From positions 62,001 through 126,000 of the forward strand of contig JADKBB010000001.1 of assembly GCA_016715195.1 (NCBI GenBank): a stretch of DNA of 64,000 bases, in the 5' to 3' direction. The notes beneath the pieces are model-generated. The model did not search any database. It worked only from the letters and a program-made list of their open reading frames with translations, and was not told the origin of the DNA. Both the position numbers and the translations under genes were made by a program. Of this stretch, positions 43,027-52,464 are shown piece by piece. How positions within the stretch are numbered: position 1 is the stretch's first letter; every line of letters starts with the position of its first letter. The DNA comes from Candidatus Villigracilis proximus. GTDB lineage: Bacteria > Chloroflexota > Anaerolineae > Anaerolineales > Villigracilaceae.

Positions 43027-44142
43027 CTAAATCAACTTGAAATCTTTGAAAACTCCGCTCATGGCCTGCCTGCAATCCTGCAACGCTTTTTCGCGCCATT
43101 TGATTTCGGCTGGAAAGAACAACTCGCCATATTCCTTTTTGACTGACTCTTTGATCGCATCTGACTTTGCGCCGTGTTGGTGCAGGCGGTTTTCCAAAAT
43201 TGTAATGCGCATACTGCGGATCTGCGCGGGGAGTGAATCGCCAAAGGTGCCGAACTCAAAACAGGTTGCAAATATTTTTTTGGATGGATATTTTTCGTCG
43301 CGCAGTTGATAAAAATATTCTGTAATATCGCCTGTCACAGTATAAAACTCGGATGGATTGGCTGAAACGATCAGAGGATAGTTAAACCGCCGCTTCAATT
43401 CCTCCGCCGACGCCTGTTCCCGCTGCGAGTTAACAAAACTCATCTGATAGCGCGGACCGTACCCCGTGTGCATGTCCAAATGAATGACCTGATCGTACTC
43501 TGATAGCGCTTGTTCAAAAAGTCCGCGCACGAGGGAGGTGCTTTCTTGTGTGGCCTGCCCGCCAAATTGTACACCGCGTGCGTGACGGTACTGTCCGCTT
43601 AACATGCCCTGACGGATGCGTAAAATTCCCAGCTTGATAATGCGCGCGATCAAGCGTGAGATAAATGCCGCATCGCTGGCCGGCAAAAAACCGATCGGGC
43701 GTGCCGGATTCAAAAGCGGAATCAACGGCTCGTAATCAGGATTCGTTTCTGGGCTGAATGTTTCATCCCAAACGAAATTACGGTTTAAGTCCACGTTGTT
43801 TTCGTTGTAGCGCCGGCGATTTTTCATGCCCAGCGGATTAATGGTATGGATCAGCAGTAAACCGGTATTTTCATGATCGAGAAGCGGCGCGAATTCGTCC
43901 ATAAAAATTTTGAGCATGGCCGAACCGACATAACCTTCGATGCCATGCAGCGCGGTAGAGATGACGATCAGATTCTCTTTTTTGCGCGGCTGTGCCCAGG
44001 CATAGTCAATGCTGACATCGGGCGATGCTTTTAGGGGATGCGTTTCCAGCGTAGTCTCAGGCCATTTGGCGCGAATCAATTCCACGTCACGAATGAAACG
44101 TGCGCGAGAGTCGTGATATGAATCAGGGAAGGTGATGTCCAT
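43027..44142 (-). CDS. DUF2817 M14-like metallopeptidase
   Basis: 371 residues. Zinc-site pattern of M14 carboxypeptidases: STALHGIEGYVGS (His66, Glu69), NENNVDLNRNFVWDE, and HLDMHTGYGPR near 222 for the second His. No signal peptide. DUF2817 proteins are deacylase/carboxypeptidase-like, substrate unknown. Monocistronic in appearance, with a 195-base gap upstream containing a terminator for the preceding convergent/parallel gene. Confidence 0.82.
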   Translation of the reverse strand: MDITFPDSYHDSRARFIRDVELIRAKWPETTLETHPLKASPDVSIDYAWAQPRKKENLIVISTALHGIEGYVGSAMLKIFMDEFAPLLDHENTGLLLIHTINPLGMKNRRRYNENNVDLNRNFVWDETFSPETNPDYEPLIPLLNPARPIGFLPASDAAFISRLIARIIKLGILRIRQGMLSGQYRHARGVQFGGQATQESTSLVRGLFEQALSEYDQVIHLDMHTGYGPRYQMSFVNSQREQASAEELKRRFNYPLIVSANPSEFYTVTGDITEYFYQLRDEKYPSKKIFATCFEFGTFGDSLPAQIRSMRITILENRLHQHGAKSDAIKESVKKEYGELFFPAEIKWREKALQDCRQAMSGVFKDFKLI

Positions 44143-44285
44143 TAGAAAACTCCGATTCCAGTTTTGTTGGGATGGAGTAATTGTACTGCTTTCGTAAGTT
44201 TATTCCGGCGCAGTTTTAGATATGCATAAAGAAAAGGAAGTATTACGCTCGCGCATCTGCGGGGATATAACGGGGCGTTAAATTA

Positions 44286-44322
44286 ATAGACGGTGGACAA
44301 TATTTTATTGTCCACCGTCTAT
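44286..44322 (-). terminator. Terminator of the GT-B-like gene
   Basis: 17-bp perfect stem (atagacggtggacaata and complement) around ttt; on the minus strand TTAATTTAA follows. 16 bases past the stop at 44338. Confidence 0.7.
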
Positions 44323-44337
44323 GATTTGCGGTCGGGG

Positions 44338-45860
44338 TTATCTGGTGAATTTCTTACCTGTAGCGAGTTCTACGCTCTTATACGCGCCGTCGTAGATGCC
44401 GATGCTTTTGTTCTTGACGATGCAGTCGCAGAACATGGCGAGCAGGTCATCGGCTTCGGTGAGGAGGTCGATGGCTTGCAGGGTTTGCGGGATGGTGCGG
44501 GTTTCGACGGTACTGTCGCCGATCTCTGCGCCGCGGATCGCGCCCCACATTTCATGTCCACCGACGCGGGCATTGAAAATTTTGGGAACAGGATAGAAGG
44601 CGAGTTCGCTGGGCTTGGTGATCATCACGTCCATGACGCGCATGAGATAGTTGGTGGCATAGACCGCGTGGAAGGTGTTGTCGTGCAGGAAGATGTGCAG
44701 ACCGTGCGCAGGCTTCTTGCGGATGCTGTCGGTGAATTCTTTGGTGTCTTCCCAGGTGAAGTGCGTGTTGATCAGGTCTTTGTGTTGAGCGAGTTGTTCC
44801 TGCAACCAAACCCAATTGTCTTTGTGATCGCCGAGGTTGATGAAGAGCGCGATCTGATCTTTCTCGATCATCGGGATAGCGTGTTCGATGATGGCTTTGA
44901 AGAGTTCACGCTGCGCGCCTGCGCCGCCCATGGTGACGAGGAAGCGGCGGGGTTCTTTTGCCTTCATGCGAGTCAGGCGGTCAGCGCAATCGACTTCGAT
45001 GTTCTCAACGAGTTCATGGTCAACGTGATGACCGGTGAAGAAGAGCGCGTTGGCTGGCGTGGGCTTGAGGACTTTGCCTTTGTCATCAAATCCGCGCATG
45101 GCACGGAAACCGTAATAGCCTGACGGAGATTGAACCGCGTGCTTGGCGCCTTCGGTGAGTTGAAAGCCATCGGCCAGTTGTCGAACATCATATCCACCAC
45201 GTTGGTCATACCGCCCGCGACAGCGCCCATCGCTGTCCACATGTGGGATGTGAGTGTGGGCATATCAGATGGAAGCGCGCCGTAAAGATTATTGAACAAT
45301 TCGCTCATCTTGTAATCTTTGACTTCGGTCTTGAGGAAGCGCCACGGCCAGGTGCTGGTCATGTAATTGAAGAGCGCGTCCAACCCCGGGAGAGTTGGTT
45401 CGCCCGTGGTGAGAGATTCCCACACGTATTTATCGAACCACGGATAACGCTGTGAGATGCGCGAATATTTGCTGTAGTTGGTGTTGCACCAGTTGATCAC
45501 GTCTGTGCTGATGCCGGGGATGCCGAGCAAGTCAAGCCAGTATGGAGTGAAGCCCATTGCCTTCGCTGCAGAGACACCCGCCATGGCGATGCGGTAGTGA
45601 CCGAATCCCATGCGAATGGTGCTGACGATGACGCCGTTTGTTTTATCTAGCGGTTTTCCATTTCCGTCGCGGACGATGTTCTTGAGGCCAAAGATACCTG
45701 AATCATAGGGGTGATCTTCGACGGTCAGGTTGAATTTTTCGTTGGGATCGTAATTGAATTTCTTCGCCAGCATGGCCTTCCATTGATCTGCTGCGCGGGT
45801 TTGACGTTCTGTGATTGGGTTACCGTAGACTTCGTATCGGCCGTCTTTCTTCTGTAACAT
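44338..45860 (-). CDS. GT-B / MGDG-synthase-like protein of unknown role (apparent frameshift)
   Basis: About 507 residues over a slip near 45165, where one T added to GCTTTC joins DNWPMAF to QLTEGAKHAVQS. The N-terminal half has VSTIRMGFGHYRIAMAGVSAAKAMG, which looks like the GxGHxxAA motif opening MGDG synthase/MurG-type glycosyltransferases; the C-terminal half has RRFLVTMGGAGAQRELFKAII, like the donor-side Rossmann start of GT-B enzymes, and later ARVGGHEMWGAIRGAEIGDST. No membrane helix. I do not recognise the exact family. It could be a nucleotide-sugar or diacylglycerol glycosyltransferase; function unproven. Preceded by two hairpins (45899-45978). Confidence 0.6.
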
Positions 45861-45898
45861 GATGCACTTTCTCCTTGAATGTAAAATAATTGCCGGGA

Positions 45899-45930
45899 AG
45901 ATCCTAAAGGTTTTAAAACCTTTAGGATCT
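45899..45930. repeat. Perfect 32-base palindrome
   Basis: Arms agatcctaaaggtttt and its exact complement with no loop. Lies in the leader/intergenic region between the sugar operon end (46029) and the GT-B-like gene. Could be a dimeric protein site or a cruciform/terminator element. Confidence 0.7.
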
Positions 45931-45952
45931 GTCTGTTATATATTTTTTTGAA

Positions 45953-45978
45953 ACCGCCAGCCGTTTGAGGCTGGCGGT
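45953..45978 (-). terminator. Terminator after the alpha/beta hydrolase gene
   Basis: Stem accgccagcc/ggctggcggt (10 bp), loop gtttga; on the minus strand it runs into TTTCAAAAAAATAT. About 50 bases past the stop at 46029. Confidence 0.6.
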
Positions 45979-46028
45979 GCTACATTATAAACTTTTATCA
46001 GCCTTTGATATCACTCCTAACAATTTTG

Positions 46029-46793
46029 CTATTGAGACTGCAATACCTTTTCCATAAAACGCACAGTCAAATCTGCGACCGTATCCAGTTCGCAATCGAT
46101 TGTGATGGCGTGAGAGGATCGTTCCATCCAATGATGTTCTTTGAGAGTGGAATTGACGCCCTGCAAAATAATATTACCAGCCGTTGCATCTACAGTTGTG
46201 TCTTTGCGTCCCTGAAAAACAATGACTGGCTGCTTTATCAGCGGCAGGCGTTGTCGCACTGCGCCTTGCATTTGCAGTAATTGAATTGCACCTTTGAGCG
46301 GTAAGCCCGGGTAGCCCTGCCACTTGTCGGATCCATCCAATGATTCACGCGCCACTTCAGATATAAACAATGAGCCTGCGTACAACTTGATTTTATCCAG
46401 GGTTGTCATGGTCAACTTGATGGCTGGGGCATATAGCAGAATGCCTGCTGCCTCTGGGTGTTGACTGGCAAGCTGCAACGCAACCACTCCGCCCATGGAT
46501 TGTCCACCGATGAAGACCTGCTTGCAGCGAGTTGCAAGCTGCTCGTACGTTTTTTCTGCACTAGCCACCCAGTCACGCCAACTGACGTGATTCAGGTCTG
46601 CGGGCTGAGTGCCGTGGCCAGCCAATAATGGCCCAGCAACGGTATAACCTTTTTCATGCAAGCTTTTCGCCAATAAACGTACTTCCGCAGTTGTGGCGGT
46701 ATATCCGTGGGAGAGTAATACACCTACAGGTCCCGCTTCCCAAAAGAATGGGCCGCCTTCGAGATGCGGATTGTGAAGCGCGGGATTCTGCAT
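46029..46793 (-). CDS. Alpha/beta hydrolase (carboxylesterase/monoacylglycerol lipase-like)
   Basis: 254 residues from the ATG at 46793; a TTG at 46808, just after the permease stop, would add five residues. Oxyanion region LLSHGYTATTAEVR, nucleophile GQSMGG (Ser99), acid in VFQGRKDTTVD (about 205) and His in KEHHWMERSSHAITID (about 235): the layout of YvaK-type carboxylesterases. Cytoplasmic. It is the last gene of the sugar ABC operon by position, so it may remove acyl groups from imported sugars, or be unrelated. Confidence 0.82.
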   Translation of the reverse strand: MQNPALHNPHLEGGPFFWEAGPVGVLLSHGYTATTAEVRLLAKSLHEKGYTVAGPLLAGHGTQPADLNHVSWRDWVASAEKTYEQLATRCKQVFIGGQSMGGVVALQLASQHPEAAGILLYAPAIKLTMTTLDKIKLYAGSLFISEVARESLDGSDKWQGYPGLPLKGAIQLLQMQGAVRQRLPLIKQPVIVFQGRKDTTVDATAGNIILQGVNSTLKEHHWMERSSHAITIDCELDTVADLTVRFMEKVLQSQ

Positions 46794-46808
46794 ATTGCCC
46801 TTTCGCAA

Positions 46809-48029
46809 TTAGCCTTTGACACCGCTGCTTGCCACACTTTCAACAAAGAAACGCTGACCGAGGATAAAGACGATCAAGGGCGGAATGATGGCAATGGCCG
46901 CGCCTGCCAGAATTAAGTTGGGTGTGTCGGATGCACGTCCGCGCAAGACGTTGAGCGCAAGGGTGAGTACATGATTCTTTTCATTGCCAACGTTGATGAT
47001 AACCAGCGGCCAGATGAATGAGTTCCACGCGTATAAAAATGTGAATGTGGCTTGGGTCGCCAAGGCTGGCACACTGGCAGGGATGAGAATCTGCGTCAGG
47101 ATCTGCAAGCGTGATGCGCCATCCAGTAATGCTGCTTCTTCAATTTCCTTGGGGAAGGTGATGAAGTGCTGACGCATGAGGAAGGTTCCGTAGGCGGTGA
47201 ATATCCACGGGATGATGAGGGCTGCGAGCCGGTCTGTCCAGCCGATGAGCACCATCAATTGATACAACGGGACGATGAGCATCACAAAGGGAATCATGAT
47301 CGTCCCAAGATAGAACACAAACACTGTATCGCGTCCGGGGAATTTCAAGCGCGCAAACGCATATCCGCCGACCACCGATGTGACCAATTGTCCAAGCACC
47401 ACGAGGATGGTGACCAGCGCGGTATTTGTCAACGCGCGCGCCATATTGTTCAACTCAATGACTTCAACGTAATTCTCAGGATGTCCGCCGAGAGTTTCCA
47501 CAGGTGTACTTAGACGCACGTTTTGAAAGATCTTATTCTCAGGATTTTTCGGATCAATGAACTCGCCGACAGTTGTCTGGCTGACGAGAATCATCGGGAT
47601 GACCTGACCGTCCACTTCTACATCGAAGAGTTTTACCTCTTCGCCGTTCACTGTGACTTTTTGCTGGTTCGTCGCTCCGCCAGTCGGTTTCACCTCTGTT
47701 AGATAGCGTTCCACGGTGGCGGTGAGATTATCGGCGGGGGCGTAGGTGCCAACTTTGATATTGCTTTTTGCGAGCGCATATTCCTTCTGTGTGCCGTCCA
47801 CATCCACAAAGTAGAGCGGAAGCGGTTCATCGTAACCGTCCACTACAACAGTCTCAGGGTTGCGCGGCAACATGCGCGGCGGATAACGGAACGTGTCCGC
47901 TGGAATCTTGAAGGAGGTGGTGAGCATGTACGCGAAGGGGAAGATCATCACCAGCGCAAAAAAGGTCAACACGAAGTAAGTAATGAATTTATTGAGAAAT
48001 TGCAGAAAGCGATAGGATTGGATTTTCAT
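46809..48029 (-). CDS. Sugar ABC transporter permease (MalG-type) with long external insertion
   Basis: 406 residues from the ATG at 48029 (AGGAG 6 bases upstream). The six-helix MalG core is present (FFALVMIFPFAYMLTTSFK at the N-terminus; EAA loop EEIEEAALLDGASRLQILTQILIP near 305). Between helix 1 and helix 2 there is an added ~150-residue hydrophilic segment (about 45-200, including PADTFRYPPRMLPRNPETVV, VTVNGEEVKLFDVEVDGQVI), making the protein much longer than the usual ~280. The insertion should face outside and may contact the binding protein. Confidence 0.87.
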   Translation of the reverse strand: MKIQSYRFLQFLNKFITYFVLTFFALVMIFPFAYMLTTSFKIPADTFRYPPRMLPRNPETVVVDGYDEPLPLYFVDVDGTQKEYALAKSNIKVGTYAPADNLTATVERYLTEVKPTGGATNQQKVTVNGEEVKLFDVEVDGQVIPMILVSQTTVGEFIDPKNPENKIFQNVRLSTPVETLGGHPENYVEVIELNNMARALTNTALVTILVVLGQLVTSVVGGYAFARLKFPGRDTVFVFYLGTIMIPFVMLIVPLYQLMVLIGWTDRLAALIIPWIFTAYGTFLMRQHFITFPKEIEEAALLDGASRLQILTQILIPASVPALATQATFTFLYAWNSFIWPLVIINVGNEKNHVLTLALNVLRGRASDTPNLILAGAAIAIIPPLIVFILGQRFFVESVASSGVKG

Positions 48030-48043
48030 GAGTTTGCTCCTGT

Positions 48044-49720
48044 TTAGCTTTCGTAAATACTGGATTTGCGCTGACGTTGGAACTGGATCAGTGTCAGTCC
48101 GAAGATCACAATGAATAAGACCCACGCAATTGCAGATGCGTATCCCTGTTGGAAATTCTGGAAGCCGCTGCGATACAGGTAAAGCACCAATGTGATGGTC
48201 GAGTTGTTCGGTCCCTCGGCTGGATTCATCAAAATGAAGACCTGCTCAAAGACCTGCATGGCTTGAATGGTGGTGGTGGACACGACATAAAAAGTTGTTG
48301 GGGCAAGCATGGGGAGCGTGATGCTCCAGAACTTGTCCCATGCGCCTGCGCCGTCCACTGTGGCGGCTTCGTACAGTTCGCCGGGAATATTTTGTAGACC
48401 CGCCAGAAAGAGCACGGTGTTGAATCCCATGGTTTGCCATGCGGCAATTAATACGACTGCGAGCAGAGCTGTCTTTTCATCGGATACCCATTGAATTTTC
48501 GGATCAACGATCGCGAGATTGAAGAGGTTATTCCAAAAGTCTATGCCGAGGGTGATGAAATAGTTGATATAGCCAACGGTCGCATTGTAGAGCCATTGCC
48601 ATACAAGCGAGATGCCAACGACTGCGGCAATACTTGGCATAAAATAAATGGCACGGTAAAACTTCATGCCCGGTAATTTGCTGTTTAGGACGTTCGATAA
48701 TATCAAAGCGGGGATAACACTCAAAGGAACAGCGAACAGCACAAAGGTCAGTGTGTTGCGCAGCGCGAGCCAGAAAAATTTATCGGCGGCGGCAAAAAGA
48801 ATCCCGCGGTTCCCAAAAATGAAGCGTCCAACTTCGTCGTAGACTTTAATATTTACAACGTCACGTGCCAGTTGATCGGGAGATGTCAACAGTGCAAAGC
48901 GGACGTTGAGGATCTTTGCGTAATTTGCGAAGCCGACCCAACTGGGTGTGTTGAAGGCGTCTGAATCGGTGAATGAAAAATAAAATGAAAGCACGAGCGG
49001 ACCTGCAAAAAAGATGAGGAAGCCAAGCAGGTTTGGCGAGAGGAAAAGCCAGCCGTTTAAAATTTGTTCGTGATTGGTCTTGACGTGCAAGGCTTGCGCA
49101 GTGGCTGCTCTGCCCATTGTCCAAAGGGAAAGACCGAAAATTACCACGCCTGTCACACTGACAATACCCGCGGGTTGAGCAAGTTTTCCCAGAAAATATA
49201 AGATGCCATTGATTGCGCCGACTTGAAGCAGGAACAAGGCAAAGCCGCCAAGCATGACCCAGCGACTTGCGACTTTCAGGCTGGTTTCAGAATTTTGTTG
49301 TTTTTGCGGGAAGTATTCATCGAGTACGCCGAGGAAATATCCAAGAGCCACGATGCCCAAATAGGGAAGTCCGCTGGTGAAGGTTTCGGCCAGTGCATCA
49401 ATGCCGATGAAGACTTCACCGATGGTTAATGCCGCGACGACACAGATCACAAATGCAAGATAATCCACCACGAGCGAGATCATTCTTCCGCTGTGGTTGC
49501 GGCGTGAAATTTGAACAGCGCCGATTCCGCTGAATACGGAAGCTGTTACCAGCGTAACGGTGATGATAATTTTTTGCCAGAGGGGAGAGTCTGGCAGCAG
49601 AGTGCCTGTCCATAGGAAGATTGCGCCTGCTGCGGAGAGCAGGGTGAACAGTCCGCGCCAAATAATGCTGATGCGCAGGAGGTTTTCTGTTCTGGGATCG
49701 GTTGGCAAATGAGTGGTCAT
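48044..49720 (-). CDS. Sugar ABC transporter permease (MalF-type) with N-terminal extension
   Basis: 558 residues from the ATG at 49720 (AGAGG 5 bases upstream). The first ~215 residues carry about six extra hydrophobic segments (RGLFTLLSAAGAIFLWTG, MISLVVDYLAFVICVVAAL, ASRWVMLGGFALFLLQVGAI) before the MalF core begins at GWLFLSPNLLGFLIFFAGPL. EAA loop ELYEAATVDGAGAWDKFWSITLP near 470. Stop is 14 bases from the next permease start. Like its partner it is far longer than standard (~300). Confidence 0.87.
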   Translation of the reverse strand: MTTHLPTDPRTENLLRISIIWRGLFTLLSAAGAIFLWTGTLLPDSPLWQKIIITVTLVTASVFSGIGAVQISRRNHSGRMISLVVDYLAFVICVVAALTIGEVFIGIDALAETFTSGLPYLGIVALGYFLGVLDEYFPQKQQNSETSLKVASRWVMLGGFALFLLQVGAINGILYFLGKLAQPAGIVSVTGVVIFGLSLWTMGRAATAQALHVKTNHEQILNGWLFLSPNLLGFLIFFAGPLVLSFYFSFTDSDAFNTPSWVGFANYAKILNVRFALLTSPDQLARDVVNIKVYDEVGRFIFGNRGILFAAADKFFWLALRNTLTFVLFAVPLSVIPALILSNVLNSKLPGMKFYRAIYFMPSIAAVVGISLVWQWLYNATVGYINYFITLGIDFWNNLFNLAIVDPKIQWVSDEKTALLAVVLIAAWQTMGFNTVLFLAGLQNIPGELYEAATVDGAGAWDKFWSITLPMLAPTTFYVVSTTTIQAMQVFEQVFILMNPAEGPNNSTITLVLYLYRSGFQNFQQGYASAIAWVLFIVIFGLTLIQFQRQRKSSIYES

Positions 49721-49831
49721 GTTCACCTCTTTGTGGGGTTGAATCAGCGGGCCAATGACACTACAGGATCACGAAAACACAAACCGGAATTTGTATCTTG
49801 GGGATATCGCAGGGTGAATAATAAACAAGGG

Positions 49832-49859
49832 AGGGACAGGCAGAATTCTGCCTGTCCCT
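49832..49859 (-). terminator. Hairpin between binding protein and permease
   Basis: 28-base perfect palindrome (agggacaggcagaa/ttctgcctgtccct). On the minus strand CCCTTG follows, with no U-tract, so it likely stabilises the binding-protein message. On the plus strand TTTTTTA follows. Confidence 0.6.
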
Positions 49860-49876
49860 TTTTTATTGCAGGGTGA

Positions 49877-51264
49877 TTATTGGGTAAAGACTTTGTTGGC
49901 TTCGTCACAGATGGTCGTGCCGAAATCGTCAACTGTTGTTGCACCGGTCAACACGCCCTGAATGGCAGGGCCCATAACCTTGTCGAACTCAGGCCAGGAA
50001 CCAGCCCACAAAGGACCTTCAGCGGTCGGGTTTGCATCAGCTGCAATACCGTTCAAGAAGGCTTGATTGTTGGCAGGAGGTGTGAAGGTAAGGAAGGAAT
50101 CGAGTGCTTCCTGGCTTACGCGGCTGGGGATGTTTGCGCCGAGAGCAGCAATCTTGCCTTGAGTCTGGGCAGTGGTCAAAGCTTGAGCGAGAGCCCAGGC
50201 TTCTTCAGGATGTTCGGTGTTGGCGTTGATCACATAAGCGCCCCAGAACAACCAGTTACCAGCGGTGCCGCTTGGGCCATCAGGCAATTGAACGACATCC
50301 CATTCGAAGTCCACAGTGCGGACGCCGGGGGTAGCCCAACGGCCATTCTGGAACATGGCAACTTTGCCAGCGCGGAATGTGGGTTCAGGATCTTCGCCGT
50401 AAGGAGTGGCGACATCATAATCCTGATAGAGTGAGCGTTGGAAATCGAGACCAGCGAGGGACTCAGGAGTGTTGAGGGCACAGGCAGAGCGATCTTCGGT
50501 AAAGAAGCCGCCGCCGGAAGCATTCAACCAAACACCGTAAGGACCCCACCAGGCGCTCGCGCCGTAGCCGTAGATGTCAGAGCCGAGGGCGCGTGTCTTC
50601 TGGGCAACATCGAGGAAAGCATCCCAGGTCCATTCGCCATTGGCGGCCAGTTCACGAGGATCTGGAGCGCCGGCTTCGTTGATCAAGTCCATGTTCAGGT
50701 ACAAAGCGAAGGTGGACACGTCACGAGGAATACCCCAAACTGCACCAGAGTCAGCGCCAGCAGCGCCGGTCTCGGGATTGTAGGTGAGGTGGAACATTGG
50801 GCCGGCATAGAAATCGTCAACGCTGAAATCAGGTGTGGCAGCAGCGAGGTCGGCAGCATTCAGGATCAAACCGCGGGTTGCGAAATCAGCAACATCGGTT
50901 CCGGGGATCCAGAATACATCGGGAGCGGTACCGGCGGCAATTTCAGCCTTCAATTGATCCTGATAGTTGGCGCCTTCTGAACCACCGGGTTCGTAGGTAA
51001 GGGTAATGCCATCAAGTTCGCCATCAAGGTCAGTGCTGATCTGGCTGTAAACATCAATTTCTTCCTGATTGTCAGGGCGGGTGCGCCAGCGAATGGCAAC
51101 ATCTTCCATGGCAGGGGCTTCGGTCATTGCGGCTTCGGTGGCAGGGACTTCGGTAGCTGCAGGTGCTTCAACAGGTGCTTCGGTTGCAGGGGAACCGCAA
51201 GCGGCTAAAGCGAATGAGGCAATTACCAAAACGCTAATCACCTAAAAAGAAAATTCTTCTTCAT
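49877..51264 (-). CDS. Sugar ABC transporter substrate-binding lipoprotein (start frameshifted)
   Basis: About 462 residues. The natural start is ATG 51264 with AAGGAG 8 bases upstream, reading MKKNFLFR; one G added to the GG before TGATT continues VISVLVIASFALAACGS, a perfect lipoprotein signal. As given, the frame only opens at a GTG (51241). The body is a family 1 sugar-binding protein (GANYQDQLKAEIAAGTAPDVFWIPG, GAWWGPYGVWLNASGGGFFTEDR, HPEEAWALAQALTTAQTQ). A Thr/Glu/Pro-rich linker follows the Cys. Presumed ligand a galactoside or oligosaccharide, from its neighbours. Confidence 0.85.
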
Positions 51265-51342
51265 TTATTCTTCTCCTTGGAAATATTTAAAAAGATAGGT
51301 CTACAAAGTGATTTGATGGGAATTTTTGAGAATGGGCTGTTT

Positions 51343-52356
51343 TCAATCACCTCCTTTTTCAGATGTGGATCGTCGAACGATCAACTGTGCAGATAATTTC
51401 ATATCATGCACGGTTGGATTCTTCTTTTTGATAATTTCCAGTAACATGCGGGTGGCTTCCTGCCCGATACGCGGCATGTCCTGCTGCATGGTGGTGAGCG
51501 GCGGGTCAAAGTACGAAGACAAAGGCATATCGTCCACGCCGATGACTGCCAGTTGAGATGGGACTTTAATATTCGCATCCCGCGCGGCACGCAGCACGCC
51601 CATGGCCATGCGGTCATTCTGGGCGAAAACTGCCGATGGAACCCGACCCTGTTCGATCAAAGAAAGAAGCGCGCTTTGTCCAGATGTCGCAGACCAATCA
51701 CCTTCGATCACCATCGATTCCTCGAAAGCGATTCCCGCTTCCTGCAAGGCGCGGCGATATCCATCTGTGCGGTCACGCGAACAATCTTCTTCCATCGGGC
51801 CGGTCACCAAAGCGATCTTTGTATGACCGAGAGTTATTAAATGTTGTGTGGCTTCGTAGGCCACTTTTTCATCGTCCAAAGAAACCGAGCAGACATTTTT
51901 TTCATGAGCGCTCGCGCCGACAAAGACCAGCGGAAAATCTTTGGGGATGTATTCAAAACGTTCATCGGAATACGGATTGATCACGATCAACCCGTCCACG
52001 CGGCGATGTCCCACCAATTCATCCACCAGTGCGCGGAATGCTTCCGGGTCAGATGCAGAAGACGAAAGGATGAAATAATCATGCTGACGCGCCTCCACCT
52101 CGGCGCCTTCGATCACACTCGCAAACGTGTAGTCAGTCAAATTCGGAGAGATACAGGCCAACGTGTGAGTCTGACCGCGTGCCATCGAGCGCGCGATCGC
52201 ATTGGGGCGGTAGCCCATCTCCGCGATGGCAGCTTCCACAGTTGCACGGGTTTCCGGAAAAACATCCTCGCTCCCATTGATGACACGCGAAACGGTCTGG
52301 TGTGAAACACCAGCGAGCCGAGCGACATCACGAATGGTTGGGCGGGAAGTTGACAT
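51343..52356 (-). CDS. LacI-family transcriptional repressor
   Basis: 337 residues. HTH TIRDVARLAGVSHQTVSRVIN with hinge helix YRPNAIARSMARGQT, then a sugar-binding core (LDDEKVAYEATQHLITLGHTKIALVTG, RDGYRRALQEAGI, VFAQNDRMAMGVLRAARDANIKVPSQLAVIGVDD). Divergent from the glycosidase gene; a LacI-type operator lies between them at 52381-52394. Expected to repress both directions until the sugar or its breakdown product binds. Confidence 0.92.
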   Translation of the reverse strand: MSTSRPTIRDVARLAGVSHQTVSRVINGSEDVFPETRATVEAAIAEMGYRPNAIARSMARGQTHTLACISPNLTDYTFASVIEGAEVEARQHDYFILSSSASDPEAFRALVDELVGHRRVDGLIVINPYSDERFEYIPKDFPLVFVGASAHEKNVCSVSLDDEKVAYEATQHLITLGHTKIALVTGPMEEDCSRDRTDGYRRALQEAGIAFEESMVIEGDWSATSGQSALLSLIEQGRVPSAVFAQNDRMAMGVLRAARDANIKVPSQLAVIGVDDMPLSSYFDPPLTTMQQDMPRIGQEATRMLLEIIKKKNPTVHDMKLSAQLIVRRSTSEKGGD

Positions 52357-52380
52357 TTTTAGGGGAGGGGTTTGGTATAA

Positions 52381-52394
52381 TGTGACCGTTCACA
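52381..52394. promoter_or_regulatory. LacI/CcpA-type operator
   Basis: TGTGACCGTTCACA: a 14-base quasi-palindrome with central CG that fits the general LacI-family/cre pattern TGWNANCGNTNWCA at every position. A second CG-centred element (atgaccggtaacat, 52394-52407) abuts it. Located between the divergent LacI and glycosidase genes. Confidence 0.7.
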
Positions 52395-52464
52395 TGACCG
52401 GTAACATTAGTTTACAAGAACGATAACACTTTGTCAATAGGCAATTTATGAGGATTTGGGTAGT

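Noticed and set aside
44293..45123. 276-codon plus-strand frame opposite the GT-B-like gene
   Set aside because: It lies wholly antisense to a gene with recognisable motifs, has acidic low-information sequence and no ribosome site; a shadow frame.
46809..49720. Gene fusion artefact making long permeases
   Set aside because: Each frame is continuous, with good ribosome sites at the chosen starts and no internal stop, so the extra segments appear genuine.
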